Shown: positions 1 to 7,441, counted from the first letter of the stretch. The stretch is 10,115 nt of DNA from JAGXLC01 sp964472385 (GCA_964472385.1 CAYYLT010000121.1:1-10115), one strand, 5' to 3'. Notes: generated by a model from the sequence alone, not told the origin. Translations and numbers: made by a program.

Positions 1-55
1 TGCTGCAAGCTACCATAGCGGCAGTTTCTGTTCTTAAGCGACGTTTCCCCAGGTG
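1..55. repeat. 55-bp exact direct repeat, copy 1 (piece of rsmE 3' end)
   Basis: Bases 1-55 are identical to 215-269, with divergence on the next base (c at 56, a at 270). The unit matches rsmE codons 209-226 (HLGKRRLRTETAAMVACS, read on the minus strand). The spacing is 214 bp. The flanking sequence 56-214 shows no resemblance to the rest of rsmE, so only this piece is duplicated inside the window. The exact length of 55 and the position at the very first base are what a de Bruijn assembler with k=55 would give at an unresolved edge. A true 214-bp tandem duplication is the alternative. Confidence 0.95.
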
Positions 56-97
56 CTCCCGGTCGTTAGTTATGGGAAATAAGAAATTAAGGGAAAT

Positions 98-136
98 GGT
101 TCGTCTCTTGTTGAAAACGGTAACAAGGGACGAACT
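98..136 (+). other. Long inverted repeat / hairpin downstream of rsmE
   Basis: The arms 101-112 (tcgtctcttgtt) and 122-133 (aacaagggacga) pair around a 9-base loop (gaaaacggt). The stem extends outward by two or three more pairs. The only imperfection is a T/G pair at 106/128, which is a G-U wobble in plus-sense RNA but a C-A mismatch in minus-sense RNA, so the hairpin is more stable if transcribed to the right. It is followed on the plus strand by a short T run (136-139). It could be a weak terminator for a gene left of the window, or a mobile-element end. It is not a clear rsmE terminator, because no T tract follows on the minus strand. Confidence 0.45.
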
Positions 137-191
137 TTTAAGGTTTGTTCAGACTTTTTAATGGGCATGTGAAGTTAGGGACAAATACTTT

Positions 192-893
192 TTAGTCATT
201 GATTAAATTGATGATGCTGCAAGCTACCATAGCGGCAGTTTCTGTTCTTAAGCGACGTTTCCCCAGGTGAACAGGATGAAATCTATGTGTAGAAGCCAGA
301 TTAAGCTCTTCTGAACTAAAATCCCCTTCCGGGCCGATGAGCACGGTAACATCTTGGCCTGTAATATATCTTGTTCTGATATGATCCTGCGGGTTCGCAT
401 TGCCACAGGCTATATATTTTAATCCTTGATGCTTAGAATGGAAAAACTCCTGAAAATTCATCATTTCATGGAGTATGGGACGACATGTTTTCAGCGATTG
501 CTTCATGGCTGAAATGATGACTTTCATGCCTCTTTCCAGTTTTAACAGTCTCCTTTCAGAATGAAAACAATTCAGGGGTGTAATTTCATCAATACCAATT
601 TCTGTAGCTTTCTCCAAAAACCATTCAAAACGTTTGATATTTTTCGGAGGTGCAATTCCAATATGCAGGTGAAAGCTTCTGATGCCCACACCATATTGCC
701 TTTCAGTGATTTGTACCCGGCAAAGATCCGGATTGTCCTGAATTATTCTGGCTCCAAATAAATTGCCTTTGCCATCGGTGAGATAAATTTTATCCCCCAG
801 CTTTAACCGCAAAACCTTAATACAATGCCTCGCTTCATCGCGGGGCAGTTGATATTGATTATCTTTCAAGCCGGGAGCATAAAAAAGATACAT
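192..893 (-). CDS. rsmE: 16S rRNA (uracil(1498)-N(3))-methyltransferase RsmE
   Basis: This SPOUT-class enzyme methylates N3 of U1498 in helix 44 of 16S rRNA using S-adenosylmethionine, acting on the assembled small subunit. The 233 residues fit the family's usual 230-250. The N-terminal PUA-like domain holds DEARHCIKVLRLKLGDKIYLTDGKG-type sequence (about residues 19-43). The middle has the family-typical EKATEIGIDEITPL (94-107). The C-terminal knot carries IGPEGDF (186-192) and LGKRRLRTETAAMVA (210-224), which form the SAM pocket. The ATG start fits the usual N-terminus and has no Shine-Dalgarno sequence, as is common in Bacteroidota. The gene is divergent from the metallophosphoesterase gene across 66 bases. 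Its codons 209-226 are duplicated at 1-55. The assignment is very secure. Confidence 0.96.
   Translation of the reverse strand: MYLFYAPGLKDNQYQLPRDEARHCIKVLRLKLGDKIYLTDGKGNLFGARIIQDNPDLCRVQITERQYGVGIRSFHLHIGIAPPKNIKRFEWFLEKATEIGIDEITPLNCFHSERRLLKLERGMKVIISAMKQSLKTCRPILHEMMNFQEFFHSKHQGLKYIACGNANPQDHIRTRYITGQDVTVLIGPEGDFSSEELNLASTHRFHPVHLGKRRLRTETAAMVACSIINLIND
215..269. repeat. 55-bp exact direct repeat, copy 2 (inside rsmE)
   Basis: This is the second copy of the repeat at 1-55. It lies inside the intact rsmE coding sequence and encodes the conserved C-terminal cofactor-binding segment. It is the native copy, because it sits in frame in a full-length gene, whereas copy 1 is preceded on the minus strand by unrelated sequence with no start codon. 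Confidence 0.95.
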
Positions 894-908
894 ATTTTAT
901 AATTTTGA

Positions 909-916
909 CAAATGTA
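909..916 (-). promoter_or_regulatory. Putative -7 promoter box for rsmE
   Basis: Read on the minus strand, 916-909 is TACATTTG, a full match to the Bacteroidota -7 consensus TAnnTTTG. It lies 15 bases before the rsmE ATG, which would give a very short leader of about 8 bases. No convincing -33 TTTG box is seen at the expected 19-21 base distance, only a partial TTTC near 935-932. The call rests on one element. Confidence 0.4.
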
Positions 917-959
917 AAGATTGTGGAATGGGAAAGCGTATATATGAATTAAATCCTTC

Positions 960-1460
960 ATGACAAAGCAAATAGGAGTCATATCCGATACACATGGAAC
1001 ACTTCCGGAAGAAGGTTTCATCAAATTTCTTCAACCCTGTGATGAAATCTGGCATGCCGGCGATATTGGAAATGTTCAGGTTATCAAACATCTGGAAAAA
1101 AATCACCCTGTGCGGGCAGTATTTGGAAACATTGACAATCAAAAAATCAGGAGTCATTGGCCATTGCTTCAAAACTTTACATGTGAATCAGTTCATGTAT
1201 TGATCACCCATATCGGTGGTCGCCCGGGAAAATATGACCATTCCGTCCTTCCACTCCTCCGGGAAAAATCTCCGGATCTGTTTATTTGTGGGCACTCACA
1301 TATATTAAAAATACAATATGATGATACACATAATTTTCTTTATCTGAATCCTGGTGCAGCAGGTACTTCAGGTTTTCATCATGTAAGAACTGCTGTACGA
1401 TTTTCGATAGAAGACAAAAATATGAAAGATATGGAAGTTTATGAAATTTCACGGCCGTAA
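960..1460 (+). CDS. YfcE/MJ0936-family metallophosphoesterase (phosphodiesterase)
   Basis: A small calcineurin-like phosphoesterase of the YfcE/MJ0936 family, which hydrolyses phosphodiesters with two bound metal ions. The natural substrate is usually unknown. All metal-site motifs are present in order: SDTHG (Asp10, His12), AGDIG (Asp35), GNID (Asn57), THIGG (His84) and GHSH (His112, His114), followed by the family's NPG turn (130-132). The 166 residues are normal for the family. No signal peptide is seen, so it is cytoplasmic. The ATG start lies just ahead of the first beta strand. It is followed after 17 bases by the RNA methyltransferase gene, with which it is probably co-transcribed. The family is clear but the biological role is not. 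Confidence 0.93.
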   Translation: MTKQIGVISDTHGTLPEEGFIKFLQPCDEIWHAGDIGNVQVIKHLEKNHPVRAVFGNIDNQKIRSHWPLLQNFTCESVHVLITHIGGRPGKYDHSVLPLLREKSPDLFICGHSHILKIQYDDTHNFLYLNPGAAGTSGFHHVRTAVRFSIEDKNMKDMEVYEISRP

Positions 1461-1477
1461 TAATAAATGCTTATAAT

Positions 1478-2629
1478 TTGAAAACATATATTGCAAAAAC
1501 CTTTTTAGGGCTGGAAAATATTCTGGCAGATGAACTCAGCACATTAGGCGCTCAAAACCTGGAAATACTCAATAGAGCAGTAAAATTTCAGGGAGATAAA
1601 ACTTTGCTTTATAAGTCAAATATATATCTCAGGACTGCACTGAAGATTCTTGTGCCCCTGAAAACCTTCCCGGCAAGGAACGAGAATATGTTATATTCAG
1701 GTGTATATGGTTTTCCATGGGAAGATATTTTCAACTACAATCAAACCTTTGTCATTGATAGTGTTGTAAATTCTTCCTTTTTCAAACATTCACGATATGC
1801 AGCCCTCAAGGTAAAAGATGCAATAGTCGATCGTTTCAGGAATAAATACCCTAAAAGGCCATCCATTGACAAAACAGATCCGGATTTCAGGATAAATATA
1901 CACATATCAAACGATCAATGCACATTATCTTTGGATAGTTCAGGCTCTTCCCTTCATAAAAGAGGTTATAAGGTAGAAAATGTGATGGCACCGCTCAATG
2001 AAGTACTCGCTGCCGGATTAATTAGTCTTTCAGGATGGAAGGGTGAAACCGCCTTCATCGATCCTATGTGTGGCTCCGGTACATTGCCCATTGAGGCGGC
2101 ATTATTATCATACAATATACCTCCCGGCATATTCCGTAACAAATTTGGTTTAGAAAAGTGGCATGACTTTGATCCTTCCTTGTTAAATGCTATCAGGACA
2201 CAGTCTGTGCAAATAACCAAATCGAAAACCCCGGTGATTTATGGCTGTGATATTGCGGAACAGGCTATAGATATTTCACGTAAGAACTCGGATAAACCGG
2301 GGCTTAAGGGTAAAATCGAGTTCTTTGTGCAATCTTTTTTTAACTATACGCCACCGCCAGATCATCATGGGACAGTTATCATTAATCCCCCGTATGATTA
2401 TAAAATAAAGGAAAAAGATATTTGTGCATTTTATGAGCATATGGGTAACGTCCTTAAAAAAAACTATGCCGGATACGAAGTATGGATACTCAGCCACCAC
2501 AAAAAGGCATTGAAAAATATAGGTCTTCATGCATCCAACAAGATCACCCTTTTTAATGGGCCGCTGGAATGTAAATTCCAGAAATATTCTATGTATAAAG
2601 GCAGTAAATCCCGGATTACAAAACCATAG
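1478..2629 (+). CDS. rlmL: THUMP-domain class I SAM-dependent RNA methyltransferase (RlmL N-terminal-half type)
   Basis: Predicted to methylate a guanine N2 in rRNA. It resembles the N-terminal half of E. coli RlmKL, which makes m2G2445 in 23S rRNA. An N-terminal IAKTFLGLENILADEL segment typical of the family is followed by a THUMP RNA-binding domain (about 45-155), then a Rossmann methyltransferase with DPMCGSGTLPIEAAL (195-209, motif I), an acidic loop GCDIAEQAI (256-264) and the catalytic NPPYDYK (303-309). The RlmK half of the E. coli fusion is absent, as in most phyla. The start is TTG at 1478: the frame has a stop at 1442-1444 and no ATG between, and the ATG at 1467 leads into a stop after four codons. 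It is 17 bases behind the phosphoesterase gene. The exact target base is inferred. Confidence 0.92.
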   Translation: MKTYIAKTFLGLENILADELSTLGAQNLEILNRAVKFQGDKTLLYKSNIYLRTALKILVPLKTFPARNENMLYSGVYGFPWEDIFNYNQTFVIDSVVNSSFFKHSRYAALKVKDAIVDRFRNKYPKRPSIDKTDPDFRINIHISNDQCTLSLDSSGSSLHKRGYKVENVMAPLNEVLAAGLISLSGWKGETAFIDPMCGSGTLPIEAALLSYNIPPGIFRNKFGLEKWHDFDPSLLNAIRTQSVQITKSKTPVIYGCDIAEQAIDISRKNSDKPGLKGKIEFFVQSFFNYTPPPDHHGTVIINPPYDYKIKEKDICAFYEHMGNVLKKNYAGYEVWILSHHKKALKNIGLHASNKITLFNGPLECKFQKYSMYKGSKSRITKP

Positions 2630-2836
2630 CAGATATCTGCCCTCAAACATTAAATCAATGATGAAAAGGGTCTTTATTCATGTTCAAGATCCAGCCTGAT
2701 TACAGTGGCCTACTCTTAATATTCTGTGAATCCTTTTCTTTCAGTTTTCGTATGATTCTTTTGAATAAAACGGCTATTTTTAATTATTGAACAGAAAAGA
2801 TCAATCATGGGTAGCTGAGATATTCCACAAATTTAC

Positions 2837-2844
2837 TATCTTTG
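2837..2844 (+). promoter_or_regulatory. Putative -7 promoter box for siaB-siaC
   Basis: TATCTTTG is an exact TAnnTTTG match. It lies 39 bases before the ATG at 2884, giving a predicted leader of about 30-35 bases. It overlaps the in-frame TTG at 2842, which therefore cannot be the translation start if this promoter is used. No good -33 box is visible upstream, where the expected place reads GCTG. The preceding 2630-2836 holds nothing else recognisable. Confidence 0.55.
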
Positions 2845-2883
2845 TATGGTAAAATAGAAAATGCCCATCATTTGCAGACCTGT

Positions 2884-3429
2884 ATGAATTTCAACATTGA
2901 CGATTATTATAAAGAAATGAATACGGGGGAAATTATACTGGCTTACAAGGGCAGTATTTCTTCCGAGCTAATAACCAATGTATTGGAAGTCATTGATGCA
3001 AAACTTGAAGATCTGATTGTCAAAAAAAGCATTAAAAAAAAGCTTTATAATGTACTGGTAGAAAGTCTGCAAAATCTCTATCACCATATCGACGACCTCC
3101 CGGATTCAAGCGATGGAAAATTCGACATTCATTTCGGAATATTTGTAGTTGCCAAAGAAAGCGATCATTATAAAGTTTCAACAGGTAATTTTATAAAAAA
3201 CGATAAAATCCATCTCCTTCAACAACGGTTGGAAAGGATCAAATCATTATCCAAAGATGAATTAAAAGCGCTTTACAAAAATATTCTCAACCACGAGGAT
3301 TTCACTCAAAAGGGGGGTGTTGGTCTGGGACTGATAGATATGGCAAAACGTACAAACGGGAATATTGATTATCAATTTAGTGACTACAACAAGTATTATT
3401 CATTTTTCAATTTGAAAATATATGTATAA
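2884..3429 (+). CDS. siaB: SiaB family protein kinase (DUF6272, GHKL-like fold)
   Basis: Homologue of Pseudomonas aeruginosa SiaB, the kinase that phosphorylates SiaC in the Sia signalling pathway. The cytoplasmic protein has a degenerate GHKL ATPase fold: an N-box-like helix with Glu60, Asn64 and His67 (VESLQNLYHH), a middle STGNFI segment (99-104), and a glycine-rich ATP lid KGGVGLGLIDMAKR (143-156). The 181-residue length suits the family. The frame can be extended to a TTG at 2842, but that codon lies inside the probable promoter -7 box, and family members begin close to this ATG, just before DDYYKEM. The stop is 21 bases before siaC, so the two form an operon. No phosphatase or receptor gene is adjacent. 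Confidence 0.88.
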   Translation: MNFNIDDYYKEMNTGEIILAYKGSISSELITNVLEVIDAKLEDLIVKKSIKKKLYNVLVESLQNLYHHIDDLPDSSDGKFDIHFGIFVVAKESDHYKVSTGNFIKNDKIHLLQQRLERIKSLSKDELKALYKNILNHEDFTQKGGVGLGLIDMAKRTNGNIDYQFSDYNKYYSFFNLKIYV

Positions 3430-3450
3430 AAAGAAATAAATCATTATTAT

Positions 3451-3831
3451 ATGGAATCATTATCAATTGAAGGCACAAACAAGACCCCCAGCATAAAACT
3501 CAATCCGGAAACCGGGGTCATTGATATTAAGGGGCGTTCAATACCGGAAAACTCGATTGAATTTTACCGGCCTATTGTAGAATGGTTGGATGAATACGCA
3601 AAAAATCCCAATAAGAAAACCACGGTTAATGTTCAATTGGAATATTTCAATACCAGCTCCTCAAAATGCATATTGGACATTTTCAAAAAGCTGGAAAGCC
3701 TTAAAAAAGCGAGAAATGAAATCATTATAAATTGGTATTATGAGGAAGATGATGAAGATATGCTGGAATCAGGCGAGGATTATGAGTCCATCATACGGGT
3801 ACCTTTTAAAATGATCGAAATCGTAGACTAA
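3451..3831 (+). CDS. siaC: SiaC family regulatory phosphoprotein (DUF1987)
   Basis: Small STAS-like protein that, in P. aeruginosa, switches partners according to phosphorylation at Thr68 by SiaB. In its unphosphorylated form it activates the diguanylate cyclase SiaD. Here the 126-residue protein opens with TPSIKLNPETGVIDIKGRSIPE-like family sequence (12-33, with a short acidic strand-turn-strand), then EFYRPIVEWLDEYAKNP (37-53). The target motif LEYFNTSSSK spans 63-72, with Thr at residue 68, the same number as the known phosphosite. An acidic stretch (EEDDEDMLESGEDYES) precedes the C-terminal strand. The ATG start is supported by the conserved N-terminus. It lies 21 bases after siaB and is closed by a hairpin terminator. 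The output partner in this organism cannot be seen here. Confidence 0.92.
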   Translation: MESLSIEGTNKTPSIKLNPETGVIDIKGRSIPENSIEFYRPIVEWLDEYAKNPNKKTTVNVQLEYFNTSSSKCILDIFKKLESLKKARNEIIINWYYEEDDEDMLESGEDYESIIRVPFKMIEIVD

Positions 3832-3854
3832 AAACGCCCCCTATAACTTAGATG

Positions 3855-3888
3855 AAAGCCATGCTATATATTACTAGCTTGGCTTTTT
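3855..3888 (+). terminator. Intrinsic terminator of siaB-siaC, overlapping the end of the convergent ABC gene
   Basis: Arms AAAGCCA (3855-3861) and TGGCTTT (3880-3886) are followed inward by a T/T mismatch and GCTA (3863-3866) pairing with TAGC (3875-3878), with an 8-base loop. A five-T run (3884-3888) completes it on the plus strand. The right arm contains the stop codon and last codons of the minus-strand ABC transporter gene. On the minus strand only three T follow, so it would work less well there, although it may serve both genes. Confidence 0.75.
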
Positions 3889-6800
3889 GAGTTTTAGGTG
3901 CTTTTTTTCGATACAACTGAATAGCTTTCTGAGCAGCCGAAAATACAAGACGAAATACAACAAAATGCTCATCAACCAAATGACCACAAAATTTACCCAA
4001 AAAGTAGGATAGAATTTACCAAAAAGCTGTTTTCTTGGAGCATAAAAATGTGCTTTGACAATAGGATGTTCCGGATCTTTAAAGATGGGATCGATTTTTT
4101 GAACCAGTGTATTGTTGTATTCGATAATCCGATCCATCTCCTCCGTATTTTTAACAAAATCAGCCAGCTTCTTATTATGATTTTCCCTTTTAAGCTTTAG
4201 AAAAGCTTGCTTTGCTTCATCCCGGGTTTGGATTCTTGAAATGATCTGATCTTTTTTCTCACTGGCCTTATTGGAAAGCTTGATGTAATATTTTCTAAGC
4301 AGCTCCAGGTAATCTTTAAGGGACTTAACTGTCGAACTGTCTAATGCATCATAATAAAGCTTATGCATATGATTAAATTTTACCAGTCTTGCCGATGAGG
4401 ATTTCATCTCTTCACCAATTTCCTTTCTCAATAATTCCAAAGCCTTTGTAACCGAGCTTTTCTTGTTTTTATTGTTTATATTTCGCTGACAATAGGTAAC
4501 TTTGTTAAAAACAGCAGGAATCCAGTAATTTTTTTTGAAATTAGCTTTGCTTAAGGCTTTCTCTAGGCTGTAAAAATTCTTTTCATATTGATTATTTTTG
4601 AATTGATAAACAGCAAGGGCTTCATATGCCCACCGGGCAGCAAATATTTCACCATAAAACGGTATACTTTGAGGATTTGAAATGTTGGGATTTAGTTTTT
4701 CATATCTTACAATAACACCGCTTAGTATAAGCTGGGGTATGATGAGAAAAGGGATTAAAATATATATGGTAATAACCGTCTTAAAACTATCTGAAATAAC
4801 CAAGCCGAGCATATTGGAAAAACACCATGCGCTAAACAATATCAGCCAGTATTCCAGATACATTCCTTTAATTTCCATGATTGAATTACCCACCACAACA
4901 AAAAGGAATGCCTGGAGAGCAGAAATCGAAAACTGAACAACTATCTTGGAAAAAAGATAGCTGTTCCAACTCAGGTTTAAAAACGTTTCACGTTTAAGAA
5001 TCTTCCGGTCTTTAATGATCTCCTCAGCACTTACTGTAAGCCCGACAAAAAGTGCAACAATAACCGACATGAAAATGTAAACCGGCAGATTGCTGTTTGA
5101 TGCCAGGGTATAACCATATTCACTGTTGATATGAAAATACTTCACAATGAAAGATAAAATAAATGCCAAAGCGGGAGCTTCAAAAAAATTGATAAAAAGA
5201 TACTGTATATTAGAAAGTTTGCTGAGCACATCCCGGAAGGTAAATATATGAAACTGTTTCATATAGGTAGGGATTTTAAAATGGATCGTGGGCAAATCTT
5301 TGCCTCTTTTAGGAGGTCTCTGATGTTTTTTTATATTGGAATATTCAAATTTTTCTTTCCACTCCTGTGGTGTGATCTTCCTTTCATTCGTAAAGTTACC
5401 ATATTCGTCCAATACCCTGGTTTCAACAATATTGAATATCTGCTCCGGATTAACATTCCCGCATACCGGGCATTCACTCTCATTCCAGTTTGCATGCTGG
5501 ATGCTTGATTTGAAATGGATCAAAGATTCTATCGGATCTCCTTCATAGATCAAAAACCCACCCTGATCAAGAATAAGAAGTTTGTCAAACATTTTGAATA
5601 TATCCGACGAGGGTTGATGGATTACGGCAAAAACCAGTTTTCCTTTTAACGTCAGTTCTTTCATGAGATCGAGAATATTCTCCGAATCTCTGGATGAAAG
5701 ACCTGATGTAGGTTCATCAAGAAAAAGCACGGCCGGTTCACGAATTAATTCCAATGCGATATTTAATCTTTTCCGCTGACCACCGCTGATCTTTTTGTTC
5801 AAAGGACTACCTACTGTCATATTCCTGATATCGTGAAGACCCAGATCTTCAAGGGCAGCATTTACAACCCTGATGATCTTATCTTTGGAATAATTGGCAA
5901 AACACAGTTTTGCATTGTAGAAAAGATTCTGAAATACAGTCAGCTCTTCGATCAAAAGATCATCCTGAGATACAAATCCAATCAATCCTTCAATATTGTC
6001 TTTTTCCCGATGTATATCCAGTCCGTTAATTAATACCTGCCCATTAGCGGGAACATAAGTTCCGTTCAACACATTCAGTAAAGTAGATTTTCCGGCTCCA
6101 CTTGCTCCCATGATCCCGATCATTTTTCCTGATTCGCCGCTAAAACTCAGCGTTTGCAAACCAATATCTCCATTGTGAAAATGATATTCAATTTGATGAG
6201 CCTCAAAAGAAATCTTGGTTCCTATACGATCTACATTGAATTGACTAATGATATCTCCAAAATATATGGGGCTCATCTTAGAACTTCTTATTGAGGCCCC
6301 CACATTTAATACGTAAACTTTATCTTGTTCCAGTAACTGTCCGTTCAAATACAACTCGCTTTTACCAATATAGCGGATAAAATACATGCCTGCTGTCTGA
6401 ATCTCGATTATACGGATTTCTCCATCGAGATTATTGACCTGCATATGATGGATATCTCTGTATTCGGTAATTTTTTGATGGTTAATGATCAATATTTGTT
6501 TTGAGGAGGGCAGTGCATTAAAAGAGTCAATAACGAAACTTTTCATAAGGGAATAATCTTCGTCCGGAATATGAAATACTTCCACAACCATTGCCAGGAA
6601 TGCCATTTGCTGATCGGTAACTTCCCCACCAGACTTAATAAACTCTAACAACCGAACCAAAACAACATTCTTCTGCTTTTGGGTCAGTTCATCATTAATT
6701 TCCGTGCAGATCCGAAGCACTCTGACAGAACTGGAGGAATTCCGCTTTTTGCGTTTGCTGGTTTCTTTGAGTTTTTCATGGTGAATGGCATAATAATCAT

Positions 6801-6951
6801 CAAATATCTTAAGATACTGTTGTACAGCTTTTTGATTGATCTGCCGTTGCAGGAAATATTCAACGATCTTCCTTCTGTCTCCTCCAGTGGTAGTAGGATA
6901 AGCAATTATTGCAAAGAGCTGCATCAAAGCTTTCAAAATCGGTTCACTCAT
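3874..6951 (-). CDS. TerB-like/ABCG-type ABC transporter fusion (ATPase plus permease, 1025 aa)
   Basis: A membrane-bound half-transporter with the ATPase ahead of the permease, as in the ABCG group; substrate unknown. Residues 1-140 look like a TerB-type helical domain (ALMQLFAIIAYP, then LTQKQKNVVLVRLLEFIKSG). Residues 165-235 are a beta-rich, perhaps FHA-like linker. The ATPase has Walker A GASGAGKST (282-290), Q-loop Gln329, signature SGGQ (389-392), Walker B LFLDEP (409-414) and H-loop His445. A CPVC knuckle (494-497) follows. Membrane segments lie near 587-606, 623-641, 667-690, 702-720 and 724-748. A charged helical insertion of about 230 residues (roughly 750-980) precedes a last segment (983-1005). 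All ATPase residues are intact, so it should be active. Its end overlaps the siaC terminator. It is about 1.6 times the length of a usual ABCG half-transporter. Confidence 0.88.
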   Translation of the reverse strand: MSEPILKALMQLFAIIAYPTTTGGDRRKIVEYFLQRQINQKAVQQYLKIFDDYYAIHHEKLKETSKRKKRNSSSSVRVLRICTEINDELTQKQKNVVLVRLLEFIKSGGEVTDQQMAFLAMVVEVFHIPDEDYSLMKSFVIDSFNALPSSKQILIINHQKITEYRDIHHMQVNNLDGEIRIIEIQTAGMYFIRYIGKSELYLNGQLLEQDKVYVLNVGASIRSSKMSPIYFGDIISQFNVDRIGTKISFEAHQIEYHFHNGDIGLQTLSFSGESGKMIGIMGASGAGKSTLLNVLNGTYVPANGQVLINGLDIHREKDNIEGLIGFVSQDDLLIEELTVFQNLFYNAKLCFANYSKDKIIRVVNAALEDLGLHDIRNMTVGSPLNKKISGGQRKRLNIALELIREPAVLFLDEPTSGLSSRDSENILDLMKELTLKGKLVFAVIHQPSSDIFKMFDKLLILDQGGFLIYEGDPIESLIHFKSSIQHANWNESECPVCGNVNPEQIFNIVETRVLDEYGNFTNERKITPQEWKEKFEYSNIKKHQRPPKRGKDLPTIHFKIPTYMKQFHIFTFRDVLSKLSNIQYLFINFFEAPALAFILSFIVKYFHINSEYGYTLASNSNLPVYIFMSVIVALFVGLTVSAEEIIKDRKILKRETFLNLSWNSYLFSKIVVQFSISALQAFLFVVVGNSIMEIKGMYLEYWLILFSAWCFSNMLGLVISDSFKTVITIYILIPFLIIPQLILSGVIVRYEKLNPNISNPQSIPFYGEIFAARWAYEALAVYQFKNNQYEKNFYSLEKALSKANFKKNYWIPAVFNKVTYCQRNINNKNKKSSVTKALELLRKEIGEEMKSSSARLVKFNHMHKLYYDALDSSTVKSLKDYLELLRKYYIKLSNKASEKKDQIISRIQTRDEAKQAFLKLKRENHNKKLADFVKNTEEMDRIIEYNNTLVQKIDPIFKDPEHPIVKAHFYAPRKQLFGKFYPTFWVNFVVIWLMSILLYFVLYFRLLRKLFSCIEKKHLKLKKPS

Positions 6952-7224
6952 AACCTATAGGAAAAATTTAAGTTGATACGGGATACATGATTTGATTTAA
7001 TAATTTTCAATATGCCATCAGCTTATCTGATGTTAATGACTCAATCATACGCTTAAAAATCAATTTATTAAATCATTGATGCATTCAGAGCAGTATGTTG
7101 GTACAAACCTTATACGTGACAATTGATATCTTGTTAGGGTACGTCAGAAATTTTAAAAATGGCAATGAAGAAAAAGTTGAACTTTAAAATAAAATTGCTT
7201 AAATTTATACCTATTATCTAACCT
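6952..7224. other. Gene-free AT-rich stretch upstream of the ABC transporter gene
   Basis: No credible coding frame is seen. The stretch presumably contains the minus-strand promoter of the ABC gene, but no exact TAnnTTTG box was found; the nearest is TAAGGTTTG with one extra base, read on the minus strand around 7104-7112. A perfect small palindrome, CATCAG/CTGATG with loop cttat, lies at 7016-7032. A looser pair ATCAAT/ATTGAT (7059-7064, 7075-7080) follows. Either could be an operator, but nothing identifies a regulator. Confidence 0.5.
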
Positions 7225-7357
7225 GCATTATTCATGCGTCAAGTTTTGGGTAGATGCAAGGCGTCGAAAGCCGACGACGTAGTCGCCTACTTCGGGTTTG
7301 CTGAAAATCACAAAAAATGCCTATAACAAAATAGGATGAATACATGTATTATTTGCA
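7225..7357. repeat. Palindromic GC-richer dispersed repeat, copy A (MITE/REP-like)
   Basis: The stretch stands out from its AT-rich surroundings by a GC-rich core with nested hairpins: CGTCG/CGACG with loop aaagc (7262-7276), inside AGGCG/CGCCT arms (7259-7263 and 7284-7288). Further right come CCTAT/ATAGG (7320-7335) and the perfect 12-base palindrome AATACATGTATT (7339-7350). The ends are imperfect inverted repeats, GCATTATTCATG on the left against GCAAATAATACATG read from the right. Bases 7302-7356 recur inverted at 10062-10115 with 48 of 55 aligned positions identical. No coding frame is present. It may be a non-autonomous mobile element; the left boundary is a guess. Confidence 0.7.
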
Positions 7358-7441
7358 AATTGCAGGACGATTAGCAAAGAAAAAAATAAAACCATACAAA
7401 ACAAAGCATTAATGATTTACAGAAAATTTAGCCTCAAAAAA

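Noticed and set aside
1..148. An open minus-strand frame running through the hairpin into copy 1 of the rsmE piece
   Set aside because: It has no start codon after the stop at 151-149, and its sequence before the copied motif is not RsmE-like. It is probably chance.
897..1172. A 91-residue minus-strand open frame between rsmE and the phosphoesterase gene
   Set aside because: Most of it is antisense to the metallophosphoesterase motifs, and it has no recognisable domain.
2642..2680. A hairpin (ATGAAAAG..CTTT.TTCAT) as terminator of the rlmL unit
   Set aside because: The stem is short with unpaired bases and no T run follows, so it is too weak to call.
3874..6951. Tellurite resistance as the function of the ABC fusion
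   Set aside because: TerB-like domains occur in many unrelated envelope and stress proteins, and no other ter gene is present.
7225..7357. A CRISPR repeat or a tRNA/small RNA gene in the GC-rich patch
   Set aside because: There are no regularly spaced repeats and no cloverleaf or T-loop motif. The inverted copy at 10062-10115 shows it to be a dispersed repeat.
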